Shown: positions 23,701-32,580 of the stretch, piece after piece
How the letters are laid out: the number at the start of each line of letters is the position of its first letter
How positions within the stretch are numbered: position 1 is the first letter of the stretch
Assembly: GCF_030272615.1 (NCBI RefSeq)
Contig: NC_081406.1
Coordinates: 190,243,391 to 190,307,390, forward strand
Length of the DNA stretch: 64,000 bases
Origin: Cryptomeria japonica
Lineage: Eukaryota > Streptophyta > Pinopsida > Cupressales > Cupressaceae
Direction: 5' to 3'
The notes under the pieces: generated by a model
Seen by the model: the letters and a program-made list of their open reading frames with translations, nothing else
What the model was told of the DNA's origin: nothing
Database searches by the model: none
Program-made: the position numbers and the translations under genes

Positions 23701-26700
23701 TGGTAGCACAAAGGTCAAGTGCAATTGGTGTCAAGATGAGATCAGTGGTGGAATTTATCGTTTCAAATGGCATTTGTCAAAAGAACGAGGAAATAACACC
23801 GAGATATGCAAAAAATGCCCTGCAAATGTCTCGTATCAGGCAAAAAAATCTCTTGAAGGGATTGCTGAGAATAAGGCCAAAAAGGCAAGAATTGGGGTTG
23901 AACTAGGTTCTACTTCTACAAATCCTAGGATGCACGATTTGGGTGAGGATGGTGAAGAGGGAGTTTCAAGGAATCTGGGTCGACACATAATTCTATAGCA
24001 CGTGGACCAAACACAAGTGGAGGAAACACTAATGCTTTCTTCCAACCTCGTACCACACCAAGATCACAAACCACTTTGGAGAGTACAAGATGGAGGAAAA
24101 CTGTCACTGAACAAGCAAAGAAGGCAATTGCTAATTATTGGTACTCCTCTCACACGGCATTCCATGCTTCCAGAAATCCATATTGGCAACCTATGGTAGA
24201 TGCTATTGCAGCTGTAGGTCCTGGGTTTCAAACCCCATCTTGTGAATCATTGAGGGTTGGTATGCTGAAAGATGCAGTAGAGGATGTTCAAGATGTTGTT
24301 AAACAACATCGATTGCAGTGGGCTAGAACTGGTTGCAACATCATGTCAGATGGTTGGACAGATAGAAGGAACTGAACTCTCATTAACTTCCTTGTCTCTT
24401 GTGAGATTGGCACTGTTTTTTTTAAATCTGTGGATGCATCTAATATGATGAAATCCACAAATGCATTGTTTGAGATGTATGACGTGGTAGTTACGAATGT
24501 AGGGCCACAAAATGTGGTTCAATTTATCACAGACAATGTTGATGCTTGTGTTGCTGCAGGGAGACTTCTAACAGATAAATATCCTTCCAAGTTTTTTAAA
24601 CCATGTGCAACACATTGCCTGGATCTAACCCTAGAGGACATTGGAAAAATTGAATGGGTTAAGGCGGCATTTCAGAAAGCTCACAAGGTTACCAAATTTG
24701 TTTACAATCACACAAGGGTTTTGGCTATAATGCGCTCTTTCACAGGAGGCAAGGAGCTAGTTCGACCAGGAGTGACAAGATTTGCAACATATTTCCTTGC
24801 ATTACAAACATTATGTGAACAAAAAGGTAATTTGAGGCGAATGTTTGTTTCAGCTGAGTGGATGGAGTCTGGTTTCACAACTCAAGCAAATGGCATAGCA
24901 GTGGCAAAGTATATGTATTCTACCACATTTTGGGAATCTATTGAACAGATTGTAGAATTTTCAGAGCCTTTAGTAAAAGTCTTGAGACTAGTGGATGGAG
25001 ATAAACCCCCCATAGGATATGTGTATGAGGCCATGGATAGGGCCAAGGAGGTGATAAGGAGTAAGCTGGAAAATAACAGGGATAGATATATGCCGTTGTG
25101 GGACATAATTGATAGGAGATGGGATGGACAAATGCACACTCTTCTCCATGTTGCAGGATGCTTTCTCAATCCTCTGTTATTCTATAAGACTGACTTCCTA
25201 GAAATTGATGCTGAGATCAAACAAGGCTTCTTCAAGTGCATGGAAAAAATGTTTCCTGACTTGGAAAAATTTGATGCGGCTACGATAGAGCTGGAAATGT
25301 ACAAGCATGCTAAGGGCTTTCTCTCTTCTAGGGCTGCTATACAAAGCAGAAAGACAATTCAACCAAGTAGACTCCATAAACTTTTGACAATCTCTTTATT
25401 TTGCCAACCATTAAGTTTGTTAAGATTATAAGATATTCTTAGTCTTACAATATCATCTCCATATAATGTGTTTTTCAGCTGCATGGTGGGCTTCTTTTGG
25501 AGATGAAATACCAAATTTAAGGTGGATGGCGGTGCGTATTTTGAGCCAACCATGTAGCTCATCAGCTTGTGAGCGTAATTGGACTGTGTTTGAACACATA
25601 CATTCTAAGAAACGCAACCGCCTATCACAACAACGACTGAATGACTTGGTATTTGTTCATCACAACCTCCGCTTGAAGATAAGGAAAGCTCAAGGTGAGA
25701 ATATTAATATATAGTTGTAGGTTTTTTAATTGTATTCACTATTTATTGGTTTTTCATTTGTAAGGGAAACACTAATTTCTACATGGGCAAAATCAAGAAC
25801 TATTGAGGAATGCTTGCCAATTGACCTCGATGAGATATATCCAGAGTGCGAGTTGATTGCTGCTAATGATGCTGATGATGATGATGATGCTAATGATGAT
25901 TATGTTGTTGTTGATCGTCTGCTTGTGTCTGAAGATTTTGATATCATGAGGCAAGCCAACTTTCGTCCTGAATGGGTTGAAGGAATTAGGACAGGCTCTT
26001 ACCCACGAGCTTCATCATCAGGGCCTCCTGCCCTCTAGCATATCATTGCCTACATTTGAGATTTTGGAATTTTGTACTTAGTTTACAGGTTGACTTTGTG
26101 ACTTAAAGTCACAAACTATATTGTAATTGACATTTTGACATCTATCACCATCTAGATATTATTTATGGTGTAGTATATTTTGTGGAACGTAATCAGTGAT
26201 ATGAATATAAACAACGAAAATCTATTTCCTGCAATTCATGTTTTCAAGTGTCTATTTTATTTGCCTACAATATCTCTATGCTATGGAAATACCCTAAAAT
26301 ATATTAAAAAAAGTAGTTTTTGATTGTTTTTCTGCAATTTTTTATGTTTTTTTGTATATCCGATTTTTTCCCCATTTTTTGAAAAAATCTTATTCTTTTG
26401 TTTTGCCGATTAATTCCCCAAACGATTATTGTTTCCTTGGTTGAGACCATTCAAGGGTAAGTTTGTCATTTTAGTTTTTAGCCATTCTATAGAGGAGTGT
26501 TTGAGACATGTAAGGCTTGTGTTGAGTAAGCTGAAAGAGGAAAAATTGTTGGTAAACATGAAAAAGTGCAGCTTCGTGAAAGAAGAGCTCATTTATTTGG
26601 GATTTGTGGTTTAAAGAGATGGATTAAAAATGGACCCAAAGAATGTAAAAGCAATAATTGAATGGCTTTCACCAAAGACTATGTTTGCAGAAAGGAGATT

Positions 26701-29700
26701 TCATGGGTTGGCTAGTTTTTACAAGAAATTTTATCAAGAATTTCAGTGATATTTGTGCCATCACAGAGACAATGAAAGGTGACAAGAAAAAGTTTCAATG
26801 TACTGCTGCAGCAAAAGAAAGCTTTCAATTATTGAAAAGAAAAGTTACAGATCAGCCCATTCTAGCATTGCCTAATCTTGGCAAAGTGTTCCAGGTAGAC
26901 TGTGACCTAACTGGGACAATTATTGGTGTCATACACAGTCAAGAAAGCCTACTGCTTGTTTTAGTGAAAAATTAAATGAAGCAAGAAGGAAATATTTTGT
27001 TTATGACCAAGAGTTTTATGCAATTGTTCAAGCTCTTAAGAAGTGGCAACATTATTTGATACCCAAAAAATTTGTTTTGTTCACTGATCATCAAGCATTG
27101 CAATACATAAACAGCCAAAATAAATTGAACCCAGAGGCACACTAAATGGATAGAATTTCTTCGAATTTACATTTTTGTTTTAAAACATAAGAGTGGCAAA
27201 TCTAAAAAAGTGGCAAATGCCTTGAGTAGGTGAATTCTTATATTGGCTGAGCTTCAAGTAGAAGTCATTGGATTTGAATCAATGAAAGAGTTGTACGTGT
27301 TGATGTTATAGCAACAGGAGATATCTTTCTCCTGACTGCTGTCGCAACCTCTATTAACATTTTAATTATTTCTTATGATTGCTGTCAGCGATTTCATATC
27401 TTTTCTAACTATTATGTTTTGTTAGTATCACTTTGTTTACCTAATCACTGTCTTACTAAATACATTTTCTTCATATCTTAACCGATTGTTAAGCATTATT
27501 AATTTTATGCGATTAAGTTAATTTTCTTATTGGGTTGCTAAGCGAATCGCAACCTTCAGTCTATGGTCGTGTTCCTTCCTAACTGAAAGTCATGTCATTT
27601 CATTGACAGTGACTTGTATTTATATATCCCTTGATCGGGAATATTGAAAGCTATGGAGAGTGGTGCATAGATAATAGCGATACACACAAAATATATCTGT
27701 GCGAATTCTAGACAGCCATGCATGAAGATCTCTGCACTTACATGCTGTGATATACGTAATCGGTCTGCTAAGTGTGTTCGAAGAAAAAAGGCTGCAATAT
27801 ATATTGCTGTGTGAATATTAACTACTGTGTGCGATATATATCCTGCAATATATATATACTGAATACAATATATACATACTGCGATATTTATACTGTGAGC
27901 AAACATAAATAATCAATTTATTTGTTGAAGGTCATACTGCTTATACCCATATAATACTTATCAAGATTCTGGTGTACAGATATACATTGACTGTGTAGAT
28001 ATTGCTGTGCACACTTGCTTCATCTGTGAGGAGTTAACATACTCAGGTATATTGATTATCATAATCGATATCTTCAGCGACAGGAGATATACTCTGATAT
28101 AATTTTTGAATTAGAACAGTAATATCACAAGTATTGCTCTGTATCTCTGCAATTTCAATTCTGATCCAAAATTTACCAGTATGGAAGGGATTCAGATTTT
28201 CAAGAAGCATGGGTGGCATGTAAAAACCCAACAACTATTGATAGAACTCCATGGCTGGAATACATAATCCAAGAGGGTTTGATGTTCAAAGAGAAGAGGT
28301 TGTGCATACCTCAAGGTTCAAAGTGAGACAATATTTTGAAGGAGAAACATAGTGGTGGCCTTGCTGGTCATTTTGGTTATGACAAGATATTAGCACAGCT
28401 GAAGGAACAATATTATTGGCCAAAGATGAGTGTAAATGTACAAAACATTGTGGAGAGATGCAGAATATGCCAGCATGCAAAGGGCAGAAGTCAAAATACT
28501 GGACTTTATCAACCACTTCCAATTGCCAACAAACCATGAGATACAGCAAGTATGGATTTTGTGCTTAGTCTATCTCGAAATCAGCAAGGTAGACTCAATT
28601 TTTGTTGTTGTAGATAGATTTTCCATAATGGCACATTTTATAGCATGTAAGAAGACAAATGATGCCACGCATTTTGCAAATTTTCAATTCAAAGAAGTTG
28701 TAAATTTACATGGATTGCCTAAAGGAAGAAGTTGTAAAGTTACATAGATGTCCCTAATTGCAAAAAATGTCCCATCTGTGTTTCCACACATCTTTCTTTA
28801 AAATAAAAGTTAAAAAACAAAAAAATACAACCTGCAAAATGTCACGTGAGGGTTCTGATGCATTTCCACTACGCAAGGGTTTTTTAACACACTAGACTCA
28901 AAGTTTGAAACAGAAGCAAGAATTGGTCAAATATGAATTGAAGGTGGTTTGATATAACATGTTGAAATCATGGGTTATAACTGCCTGGTAGGCAGTTCCA
29001 GATTAACTAATGTTTGCCGGTTTCCTTGTTATATCTACCCAGTAGGCAGTTTTGGTTTTAATTAAGAGCATGCTATTTGGAAGGGGGGAACCGAACTGCC
29101 GTAGAAAAGGAGAAAGTAGGAAGTGTGGGAAAAGCAGTGATATTAGAAAAAAGATTAATAATTTCGGTGCTGTGTATTCTGCTTTTTTTGCTAAAAGAAA
29201 ATGAATGAAGTAACAGTTTTCTGAATTCTCTGTTTTGCATATGATCAACCTAGAATTGTGTTGTTGTTTTCTATAAAACTAAGTGAAAGGTTACAGATTG
29301 AAATCTGTAACACAAATTTATGAATCTTGAAGCACATTGATTTTATGTATATTCCTCATTCTGAAAGATTGTGAAGCAAACAAGAAACAGAGATTTGTTA
29401 CATTGCATGTTATATGAAGAAAGTAATTGCTATTAAGGCTTAAATTTTAATCCAACTAAAGAAATTAGCAAACGAGAAACAGAGATTTGTTGCATTACAT
29501 GTTGTATGAAGAAAGCAATTCCTGTTAAGGATTAATCCAACTAATGAAATTTGATCCATGGATTAAGAAACACAGTTGTATGCATTAAAAAAAAGTTGAA
29601 GACATGGTCCATAAATATAACCTTACAAGGCAGCGCATTTTCATAATAAACAATAGACTCTCTGCTTTTTTGTATGCCAAATTAGACGACTATTCAAAGG

Positions 29701-31769
29701 AACCATAGAGAAGTTGCTAGCTGTAGTTCATGAAGATGAGAAGCAACTTTTCAATATTAATGGAAGATAAATTTAGCCAGAAAAGAACTAAACAATGTCA
29801 GTCCCATTGACAAGCAAATTCGATATGAATAAACCTGTCAAATTTATCTCTGAGACTACAGCCCTTTCCGCATTACACCTCCCACTGTACAAATAATGAT
29901 GCAGGCTGTATCTTTCAACACGAGATTGAATTTTTTTCGAAAATATGGATACCATAATCTATCAAACAACTTTGAGAACTAGAATATGAATTTAATAATA
30001 TAAACATCGCACAATGAAAATGACTGGAGAACTGATGTTTGATTTAGCCCATGAATGACAGGTTGAAAGCAAGAGAAGAACTGTATAACCTGATCGTGAA
30101 ATGCAATCCCTGGTAGTGTGGTGCATCACTATAAGTTACGTGCCCAGAGAGGAAGATAATTTAAAAACCATTACACAGGCAACCTAGACAGAAATAAGCA
30201 TCCTCGCTACAGCTTCTGAAATTGAATCTCACAAGTGGCATAAAAATCAAATCTTAAAAACCAAATTATATCCAGGTATCTTTCCAGATATTTTGGTAAT
30301 ACGTGTGCATTTGTTTTAAAATAAGCAGGTATTGAAGAACCTTTGCACTAATATCAAGGCAAGATACATTGTACAGATTCCAAAAGCAAACATTATGCAG
30401 CATAAGCCAGAGAACCTATGAAACCGTCTAAAGCATTTATACTAAAACTTACAGTCTCTATTTCATTCTTGTCAAGGCAATCATTGGTGTGAGTCTCGCG
30501 TTCTCGATCACTCAGATGACTGATTTCAATTCCACAAACAGGGCATAGCACCAGCTGGTCTTCCTCATCCGAAAAACCTTCAACACCCACGTCGTCTTTT
30601 GTAATCCCACGCGAACTTGTAGCATGATCCATATTTTGGTGATTCTCATTGTTTGGTATTCTACAGGGATCACTGGCCTGGGCTAAATCATTATCCGGGA
30701 GTCCACATGAACTAACGCCATTAATAAAACAGCCTTCATCACCTGGATGAGCATTACTTATTTTAAATTGAATAATGTCTTCGTGCAAAGCACTGGTAGC
30801 GAATCCAGAAGAAGTAATGGCCCGATTCAAAACATTACTAGGGTTTCTACAGGGACCATTATCATGACAAATATTAGAGAATTTTAAAGGACTACATGCC
30901 TGGTCTCGATTATCTTTATAAATCGAATCCTTATCTAAAGAACTCTGACTAACCAAAACCCTCGTAGTTTTTCTACACGGACTACAGACCTGAGTCATAA
31001 GACTTATAATCTGTTCTTCCTCTAATTCACTGCAGGACCCATCGGCCTCAAAATTTTCAAAATTATCATTGTCCCTGTCACCTATTGTTTGCCCTCCATC
31101 GGAAGAGCAACAAAGCTGCATTAAAGCATTCAGTTGGGTCCCGGGTTCAAAACTCAGGGAATCTAAGCCACCTTCTTCGGCCAAAACACCAAAATGGGCC
31201 TCCGGTTTAGGGCTTGGGAGATCCACCTCCTCTTCAGCCGAGGGCATTAATGCTTCAATTTCTGGATTACGGTATTTTCCCCTGCTCAGCAACCTGCTTT
31301 CAATTGACATCCCCTTGCCAACCCCTTTTTTGATGAAATCTCCATCACAATCAAACCCCTTTTTAACCACAGCAGACATATTGATTTTTGCGGGTGACCC
31401 AGTGGAGCAGGACTCACCAAAGACAATGGAATTGAGTTTTAGTGGGGCAGGCTCGTTTGTATTCTCCTTTCCTTCTGCGAATTTCTTCTTGGTTTTCTTC
31501 TTTGTGTATTGATGGGTTTTCACAGGTTTTAAAGGTTTTGAAATTGAATGTTTTAGCTCTTTCTTTGATTTGGCCTTTTTGGATATTTGGCATGATTTGA
31601 GGATGAGGTCCTGATTGATTGAAACGGCGGGAGTAGGACACTGAAAATCGTCATCGTCTTGCGGTGTGGATGCCATTGCCAAGGCCATAGCAATAGCTAG
31701 ATCAGAGTTTTGCTGTGGATATTGGGAAGAAGCCATTGGCGGTGTAAATTGAAAACTACTCTCCTTCAT
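2721..31769 (-). CDS. SNM1-like DNA cross-link repair protein (UBZ4-SAM-metallo-beta-lactamase), 5' four exons
   Basis: Four exons on the minus strand join in frame: 31769-30453 (439 codons), 7832-7671 (54), 7455-7090 (122) and 2784-2721 (21 codons plus 1 nt). All introns begin GT and end AG. The predicted protein has a UBZ4-type finger (C409, C412, H427, C431), a SAM domain (about 447-520), a PIP-like motif (NKLITAFF, about 548-555) and the start of an SNM1/PSO2-type metallo-beta-lactamase domain ending in THFHTD plus a split His codon. In this family the beta-CASP nuclease trims DNA at interstrand cross-links, UBZ binds ubiquitin and SAM mediates protein contacts. Plant SAM-containing SNM1 relatives have this domain order. 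The remaining catalytic and DRMBL part must lie left of position 1; I found no exon for it in 1-2720. No stop or frameshift is seen in the exons, so the gene is probably functional. The exon joins are inferred from sequence without transcript data. Confidence 0.85.
3070..3340 (+). repeat. Outer direct repeat, copy 1 (~270 bp)
   Basis: Shares most bases with 3692-3967, from ACTCTTATGGATA to ACCTT(A/G)TGATCTAT. Several small indels and many substitutions separate the two copies, so the duplication is old. The pair brackets a smaller repeat structure. Confidence 0.8.
3343..3673 (+). mobile_element. SMART/TRIM-like miniature LTR candidate
   Basis: Two 140-bp direct repeats (3343-3482 and 3534-3673) begin TGTTGRAAG. 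The second ends TGCAACA, which is the LTR-like TG...CA form. Only 51 bp lie between them. That spacer ends with a purine tract, GGGGGCGGAGGGGA, directly before the second repeat, where a polypurine tract should be. It also holds GGTTCGAATCCC, identical to a tRNA T-arm/B box, in the sense orientation rather than as a primer-site complement. Total length 331 bp is in the SMART size range. No clear 5-bp target duplication was found. Confidence 0.4.
3692..3967 (+). repeat. Outer direct repeat, copy 2 (~275 bp)
   Basis: Partner of 3070-3340, in the same orientation on the other side of the miniature LTR-like structure. Neither copy has TG...CA ends, so the pair looks like a segmental duplication or an older element with lost ends. 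Confidence 0.75.
3968..7089. other. Intron 3 sequence, no gene seen
   Basis: AT-rich intronic DNA between exons 3 and 4 of the SNM1-like gene. A 48-bp segment (TGTAACAGTRCTTCTGC to GCAAGTTC) is duplicated at about 5891-5938 and 5971-6018. I see no coding or RNA gene here. Confidence 0.5.
7090..7455 (-). CDS. Exon 3 of the SNM1-like gene (end of SAM, PIP-like motif, linker)
   Basis: Acceptor TTATCACAG precedes GACCTTAGT. The donor GTACAG follows CGAGTG. The exon is 366 bp, phase 0 at both ends. It completes the SAM domain ([20 protein letters not shown]), then has a basic linker with NKLITAFF. This fits a PCNA-interacting box with Asn in place of the first Gln. It ends [14 protein letters not shown], the typical lead into the SNM1 metallo-beta-lactamase domain. 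Intron 2 (7456-7670) is only 215 bp, in contrast to its neighbours. Confidence 0.85.
7671..7832 (-). CDS. Exon 2 of the SNM1-like gene (first part of SAM domain)
   Basis: Acceptor TCCTGCAG precedes GTGGCTAGT and donor GTATGC follows GAAGAG. The exon is 162 bp, phase 0 at both ends, and encodes 54 residues including [18 protein letters not shown], the first helices of a SAM domain. The frame is in phase with exon 1 although the two are 22.6 kb apart. Nothing else in the intervening DNA provides a better SAM exon. Confidence 0.85.
8811..10308. repeat. Tandem array of ~460-bp units, about 3.2 copies
   Basis: Units start at the shared TGATTT(C/A)TRTTMATATGGC at 8811, 9317, 9776 and 10235. Unit lengths are 506, 459, 459 and a 74-bp partial. 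The two 459-bp units differ at scattered sites. The last partial copy stops abruptly at about 10309, where a truncated Copia integrase begins. No protein is encoded consistently across units. Confidence 0.9.
10311..11960 (-). pseudogene. Ty1/copia remnant: gag, protease, pre-integrase, integrase (truncated)
   Basis: Read leftward from 11960. The UBN2-type gag ([35 protein letters not shown]) is followed by a CCHC-like knuckle ([12 protein letters not shown]) with frame shifts. Next come a protease motif altered to DFGAS, the gag-pre-integrase domain ([12 protein letters not shown]) and the integrase core with [22 protein letters not shown] and TPQQNGVVE. The sequence ends just after the integrase catalytic Glu, at the edge of the tandem array, so reverse transcriptase and RNase H are absent. 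Several stops and frameshifts make it non-functional. The domain order identifies Copia. Its right end meets an opposite-oriented gypsy fragment at about 11961-11985. Confidence 0.85.
11985..12995 (+). pseudogene. Ty3/gypsy chromovirus integrase C-terminal part with chromodomain
   Basis: Starts inside the integrase core (KYAHFIGY, then [12 protein letters not shown] and [16 protein letters not shown] with the catalytic Asp and Glu). It continues with the GPF-type region ([41 protein letters not shown]) and ends with a chromodomain ([20 protein letters not shown], then [16 protein letters not shown]). The layout is that of plant chromoviruses, whose chromodomain guides insertion to heterochromatin. 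In-frame stops occur at 12241 and 12560-12620. The 5' part of pol is missing, cut off next to the Copia remnant. Confidence 0.9.
14574..14900. repeat. Tandem 73-bp units rich in CTCAACRTGA
   Basis: A unit from TAAACACAAGCTCTCATCAC to CATCCACCATGG occurs twice (about 14748-14821 and 14822-14895) with one difference. It is preceded by more diverged copies of the CTCAACATGA/CTCAACGTGA core from 14612 on. It lies inside the non-autonomous LTR element. Confidence 0.85.
14915..15106. repeat. Four tandem ~50-bp units
   Basis: Copies of ACAAGGGCTTKCACCTCAAA followed by TTTCTCCATCACAAAG and AATGCATTA are arranged head to tail inside the same LTR element. The first copy is the most diverged. Confidence 0.85.
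17090..18784. other. Intron 1 sequence, no feature seen
   Basis: AT-rich intronic DNA. Short open frames here show no recognisable domain or codon pattern. Confidence 0.5.
18785..19556. mobile_element. Small TIR (MITE-like) DNA element, ~772 bp
   Basis: Ends GTCACAGGGTTC and, inverted, GTCACAAGGTTC, a 12-bp terminal inverted repeat with one mismatch. Subterminal copies of TTCGGC/GCCGAAC cluster at both ends, as is common in hAT- and CACTA-type elements. TTACACT occurs beside both ends but not at equal offsets, so a target duplication is uncertain. It encodes nothing. Confidence 0.5.
20041..21580 (+). pseudogene. Gypsy gag C-terminus, protease and N-terminal RT
   Basis: [20 protein letters not shown] is the typical end of gag. 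An RG-rich stretch and a degenerate zinc knuckle ([15 protein letters not shown]) follow. The protease has [15 protein letters not shown] and HILLGRP. Then come the RT lead-in ([40 protein letters not shown]) and the RT segment up to [11 protein letters not shown], with stops at 20299, 20869, 21206 and later plus frameshifts. The coding sequence is cut at 21580 by the hAT and resumes at 26441. Confidence 0.85.
21840..22000. repeat. Short tandem units near the hAT 5' end
   Basis: About five ~33-bp units built on GATTTCACGGGTGTCTACGT and GGTGTCCAC, decaying to the right. Confidence 0.8.
22728..22903. repeat. Near-perfect 88-bp-arm palindrome
   Basis: The left arm 22728-22815 is the reverse complement of 22816-22903, with one mismatch (22732 against 22899) and essentially no loop. 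The centre is TCTAAAAATTTAGA. Half of the unit recurs at 22925-22995. Surrounding DNA (22080-23300) is built from the same words, TGACTGTAAATATT and AATATTTACAGTCA, in both orientations. Confidence 0.9.
23645..26038 (+). pseudogene. hAT transposase (BED finger, DUF659, hAT C-terminal dimerisation)
   Basis: The N-terminus [20 protein letters not shown] has a BED-type finger (C-x2-C in KCNWCQD, then H in KWHLSKERG). A frameshift near 23970 leads to the frame with [11 protein letters not shown] and the DUF659 region ([33 protein letters not shown]). One TGA stop at 24373, where related proteins have Arg, fits CGA decay. The catalytic-core frame continues with [13 protein letters not shown] and [15 protein letters not shown] likely 112-bp intron (25367-25478) joins it to [14 protein letters not shown] and [20 protein letters not shown], the dimerisation domain. 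A last exon is acidic ([10 protein letters not shown]). Only the shift and one stop prevent activity, so the copy is fairly young. Confidence 0.85.
26441..27297 (+). pseudogene. Gypsy C-terminal RT and RNase H (after the hAT)
   Basis: Continues the RT as [12 protein letters not shown], then [20 protein letters not shown] and YLGFVV. RNase H-type sequence follows ([36 protein letters not shown]). The YxDD catalytic box is not preserved: the segment reads ILVFSHS. Many stops are present. Confidence 0.8.
27298..28178. mobile_element. Solo LTR, 881 bp, in the gypsy pol
   Basis: Begins TGTTGATGTT and ends AAATTTACCA. It is flanked by GTACG (27293-27297) and GTATG (28179-28183), a 5-bp duplication with one C-to-T change. 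Gypsy reading frames stop and resume at these points. It has no coding capacity. It probably arose by recombination between the LTRs of a full element. Confidence 0.7.
28184..28745 (+). pseudogene. Gypsy integrase zinc finger and start of core
   Basis: After the solo LTR the frame resumes with [14 protein letters not shown], then [20 protein letters not shown] and [20 protein letters not shown] (HHCC zinc finger). A broken core follows ([10 protein letters not shown] in another frame). The core breaks off at about 28745, after LHGLPK, so no DDE triad remains. Confidence 0.8.
29374..29551. repeat. Two ~90-bp tandem copies
   Basis: Starting at AGCAAAC(A/G)AGAAACAGAG, copies 29374-29466 and 29467-29551 are about 90% alike by eye. 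They lie directly right of the gypsy 3' LTR. Confidence 0.8.
29552..30452. other. Intron 1 sequence next to exon 1, no feature seen
   Basis: Ordinary AT-rich intronic DNA leading to the donor site at 30451-30452. Confidence 0.5.
30453..31769 (-). CDS. Exon 1 of the SNM1-like gene (N-terminus and UBZ4 finger)
   Basis: Open frame from the ATG at 31769, starting [17 protein letters not shown] second in-frame Met at residue 12 is an alternative start. The N-terminal 400 residues look disordered: a short helix-like [10 protein letters not shown] stretch, a Lys-rich segment (KKTKKK, a likely nuclear localisation signal) and acidic tracts. Cys-rich repeats of the type SPCRKT, GPCRNP and DPCRIP recur at irregular spacing. 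The finger LCPVCG...HTNDC occupies residues 408-431 with C-x2-C and H-x3-C spacing as in UBZ4 of RAD18 and SNM1A. The exon ends at an ACT codon followed by GTAAGT, so the splice phase is 0. If the donor is ignored the frame runs 20 codons into the intron and stops at 30393, which would give a finger-only protein. Confidence 0.85.
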
Positions 31770-31789
31770 TCAAAAAGCCACTAATCGGT

Positions 31790-31860
31790 GAGAGTGCATT
31801 TAAAGAGCAAATTGGCCGCCACTCTTCAAAAATTTGAATTTGAAATACGAGGCAACGGAT
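31790..31860 (-). promoter_or_regulatory. Candidate proximal promoter of the SNM1-like gene (CCAAT and E2F-like site)
   Basis: About 40-50 bp upstream of the ATG the sequence ATTGGCCG (31811-31818) matches the loose E2F consensus WTTSSCSS. It overlaps a CCAAT box read on the minus strand (31811-31815). DNA-repair genes are often E2F targets in plants. The match is degenerate and the transcription start is unknown, so this is only a suggestion. Confidence 0.25.
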
Positions 31861-32229
31861 TAGATGCAAATCCATTTGTGGGAAACTTGAAAAAAAAGGA
31901 AAAGTTGAGGAGAAGCCTCCAAAGAATGTGCTGGGCCTGAAAATTGTAGTCTACATTCTAGACTCTATTAAGCTAGGGTCTTTCAACATTAGGAAGCGAT
32001 ATTATGGAAAAGGTTTTAATTATTAGAGAAAAATTTAATGATATAAATTAAAATCTTATTTTAGAAAATAGCTTTTATTTTTAAATTTTAGATCTTTAAC
32101 ACTCGTTTTTAAGGTGAGATTGGAAGGTTTTCTTATCAATTTTTTAATATTTTAAAAAATTTAAATTCAGATTTTAATTATATCTATTATTATATATCTA
32201 TGAGACTATCTAATAGTTAAAAGCAAAAA

Positions 32230-32580
32230 ATGGGTTCAATGCATAGTGCAATGGTTAAGTGATGGCATTATTGTTGTGATCACTAGAGTTCAAACTTCAT
32301 TGGGTTTTTTGTGATTGTAAGTTTCTACCTTCATTGATCCAACGTGTTCGTAGGTTTGAACCACAATGTTGATGTGTGCTTGTGAGTTTTGTGCCCCTAC
32401 TAGACTATTGTGCTCACAATTTTGGATTGTTGTATTCATGTCGAGGATGAAGTCACCTATTGTGGCATCACCGGTTCATAGATCCAAGTCAAAAGCGTTG
32501 TGTCCAATAGATAGAGTGATCACCAAAAACATAATAACTACTTATTTCTTATAAAAAGTTATCTAGAGGTTGGTATCTAT
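32230..32580 (+). mobile_element. tRNA-derived SINE candidate
   Basis: A-box-like TAGTGCAATGG (32244-32254) fits TRGYNNARNNG. GTTCAAACT (32288-32296) fits the B box with one mismatch. Spacing is 44 bp. A body without coding capacity follows. The 3' end is not sharply defined and no target duplication was found. Confidence 0.4.

Larger units (their letters stand above)
21581..26440 (+). mobile_element. hAT DNA transposon, 4.86 kb, 8-bp target duplication
   Basis: Inserted in the gypsy RT. TTGAGACC is duplicated at 21573-21580 and 26441-26448, and the host codons rejoin cleanly across it. Ends are inverted and similar: GAAACAGCAATCG at the left and, reversed, GAAACAATAATCG at the right. GGGGA and ATCGGCAAAAC recur in both subterminal regions. 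It carries a multi-exon transposase (23645-26038), a 5' region of tandem GTGTCTACG repeats (21840-22000) and about 1.2 kb of AT-rich palindromes (22080-23300). Confidence 0.9.
19694..29295 (+). mobile_element. Decayed Ty3/gypsy element interrupted by a hAT and a solo LTR
   Basis: Short LTRs at 19694-20020 and about 28971-29295 share TTATAACTGCC-GGTAGGCAGTT near the start, AGCATGCTATTTGGAAGGGG in the middle, and GGTTACA at the end. Between them, in order, are gag C-terminus, protease, RT, RNase H and integrase zinc finger plus start of core, all with stops and shifts. The hAT at 21581-26440 splits RT and a solo LTR at 27298-28178 splits the RNase H-integrase linker. The 5' leader and most of gag are missing. 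Confidence 0.85.
7833..30452 (-). other. Intron 1 of the SNM1-like gene, 22,620 bp, full of nested transposons
   Basis: Bounded by GTAAGT (donor, 30452 going left) and TCCTGCAG (acceptor, 7833). Its contents are listed separately. Plain intronic DNA without recognised features is left at 7840-8810, 17090-18784 and 29300-30452. Confidence 0.8.

Noticed and set aside
31069-31512. 147-codon plus-strand frame opposite exon 1
   Set aside because: Complement of the SNM1-like coding exon, with Ser/Pro bias expected of an antisense shadow.
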